A stretch of 6,020 nucleotides of DNA from an uncultured bacterium (GTDB taxonomy: Bacteria; Chloroflexota; Anaerolineae; JACIWP01). The stretch covers positions 1 through 6,020 of the forward strand of contig CAIQJD010000540.1 of assembly GCA_903872005.1 (NCBI GenBank). The letters are read 5' to 3'. Shown here piece after piece: positions 5,898 through 6,020 of this stretch. The notes under the pieces were generated by a model. The model made no database searches and was not told the DNA's origin. It saw nothing but the letters and a program-made list of their open reading frames with translations. Each line of letters begins with the position of its first letter. The stretch's first letter is position 1. The position numbers and the translations under genes were made by a program.

Positions 5898-5926
5898 AGC
5901 ATGAAGGGCTTGCGAGGAGAGAGACG

Positions 5927-6020
5927 ATGCGCAGGTTGTGGCCGGCCGTGGGATTGGGCTTCATCTTATTCTGTGTGGCCCTTTGCTCGGCCGCGTGTCG
6001 CGCCCCGGAGCCGCCGGCCC
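5927..6020 (+). CDS. Probable lipoprotein, N-terminal part only
   Basis: The frame starts at an ATG with AGGAGA (5915-5920) six bases upstream and runs off the window. It encodes a positively charged start (MRRLW), a hydrophobic stretch of about 16 residues (VGLGFILFCVALCS) and then SAAC-R-A-P-E-P-P-A. The cysteine after SAA, followed by a Pro-rich linker, resembles a lipobox and mature lipoprotein N-terminus, though serine at -3 is not the usual leucine. The protein would be exported and lipid-anchored on the outer face of the membrane. Its function cannot be told from 31 residues. A distinct promoter and the gap after the PHP gene suggest separate transcription. Confidence 0.65.
   Translation, partial: MRRLWPAVGLGFILFCVALCSAACRAPEPPA

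Noticed and set aside
5901..6020. Alternative start at the ATG at 5901 in another frame
   Set aside because: That frame yields a Trp/Arg/Cys-rich protein without a ribosome site; the frame from 5927 has a good site and a signal-peptide pattern.
1..6020. CRISPR arrays, tRNA or rRNA genes, insertion sequences
   Set aside because: No regularly spaced long repeats, no cloverleaf with a CCA-proximal TTCGA arm, no rRNA signature stretches and no transposase motifs were seen on either strand.

Overview
The window is GC-rich (roughly 60% by eye) bacterial chromosome with compact, mostly minus-strand housekeeping genes. No taxonomic marker is present. The style of the F0 subunit a, the GatCA pair, the long-form sugar-1-phosphate nucleotidyltransferase and the very frequent GCCGGC word suggest a Chloroflexota-like organism (for example Anaerolineae), but this is an inference, not a firm assignment.

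Layout. Positions 1-170 hold, on the minus strand, an open reading frame with no start codon whose protein looks like a piece of a CsgG-type domain. It is joined directly to the 3' side of a truncated atpB (149-961, minus). The atpB frame loses its homology just after the FRLFGNVFAGE motif, so helix 5/6 is missing. The joint falls at a GCCGGCG word and looks like either a real deletion or an assembly chimera. atpB has its own good sigma-70-type promoter. Upstream lies an unrecognised 105-residue helical protein (1077-1394, minus), also with its own promoter. An intergenic block (1395-1597) carries three tandem 10-base units and an inverted arm. A short, probably real ORF (ending at 1598) overlaps the 3' end of a nucleotidyltransferase gene (1846-2889). 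Upstream of that lie gatA (2979-4430, GTG start) and gatC (4448-4738), the A and C subunits of the tRNA-dependent amidotransferase. gatC, gatA, the nucleotidyltransferase and the small ORF are all co-directional and probably form one transcription unit from a promoter at 4788-4816.

On the plus strand, divergent from gatC, is a PHP-domain metal-dependent phosphoesterase (4962-5726). Its upstream region holds four TTAACA-like hexamers at an exact 11-base period (4848-4886), ending 9 bases before a TACAAT -10 box with no usable -35. This is the architecture of a Pho box, so the phosphoesterase is predicted to be induced by phosphate starvation. The window ends with the start of a probable lipoprotein gene (5927 onward) with its own extended -10 promoter and a GC-rich leader.

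The most notable points are the PhoP/PhoB-type operator before a PHP phosphoesterase, the atpB/CsgG-like joint, the roughly ten-fold excess of the palindrome GCCGGC, and a shared TGC-TA(T/A)(A/G)AT extended -10 in four of the five promoters, absent only from the putative Pho-controlled one. I see no evidence for a wholly new defence, mobile or RNA system here.
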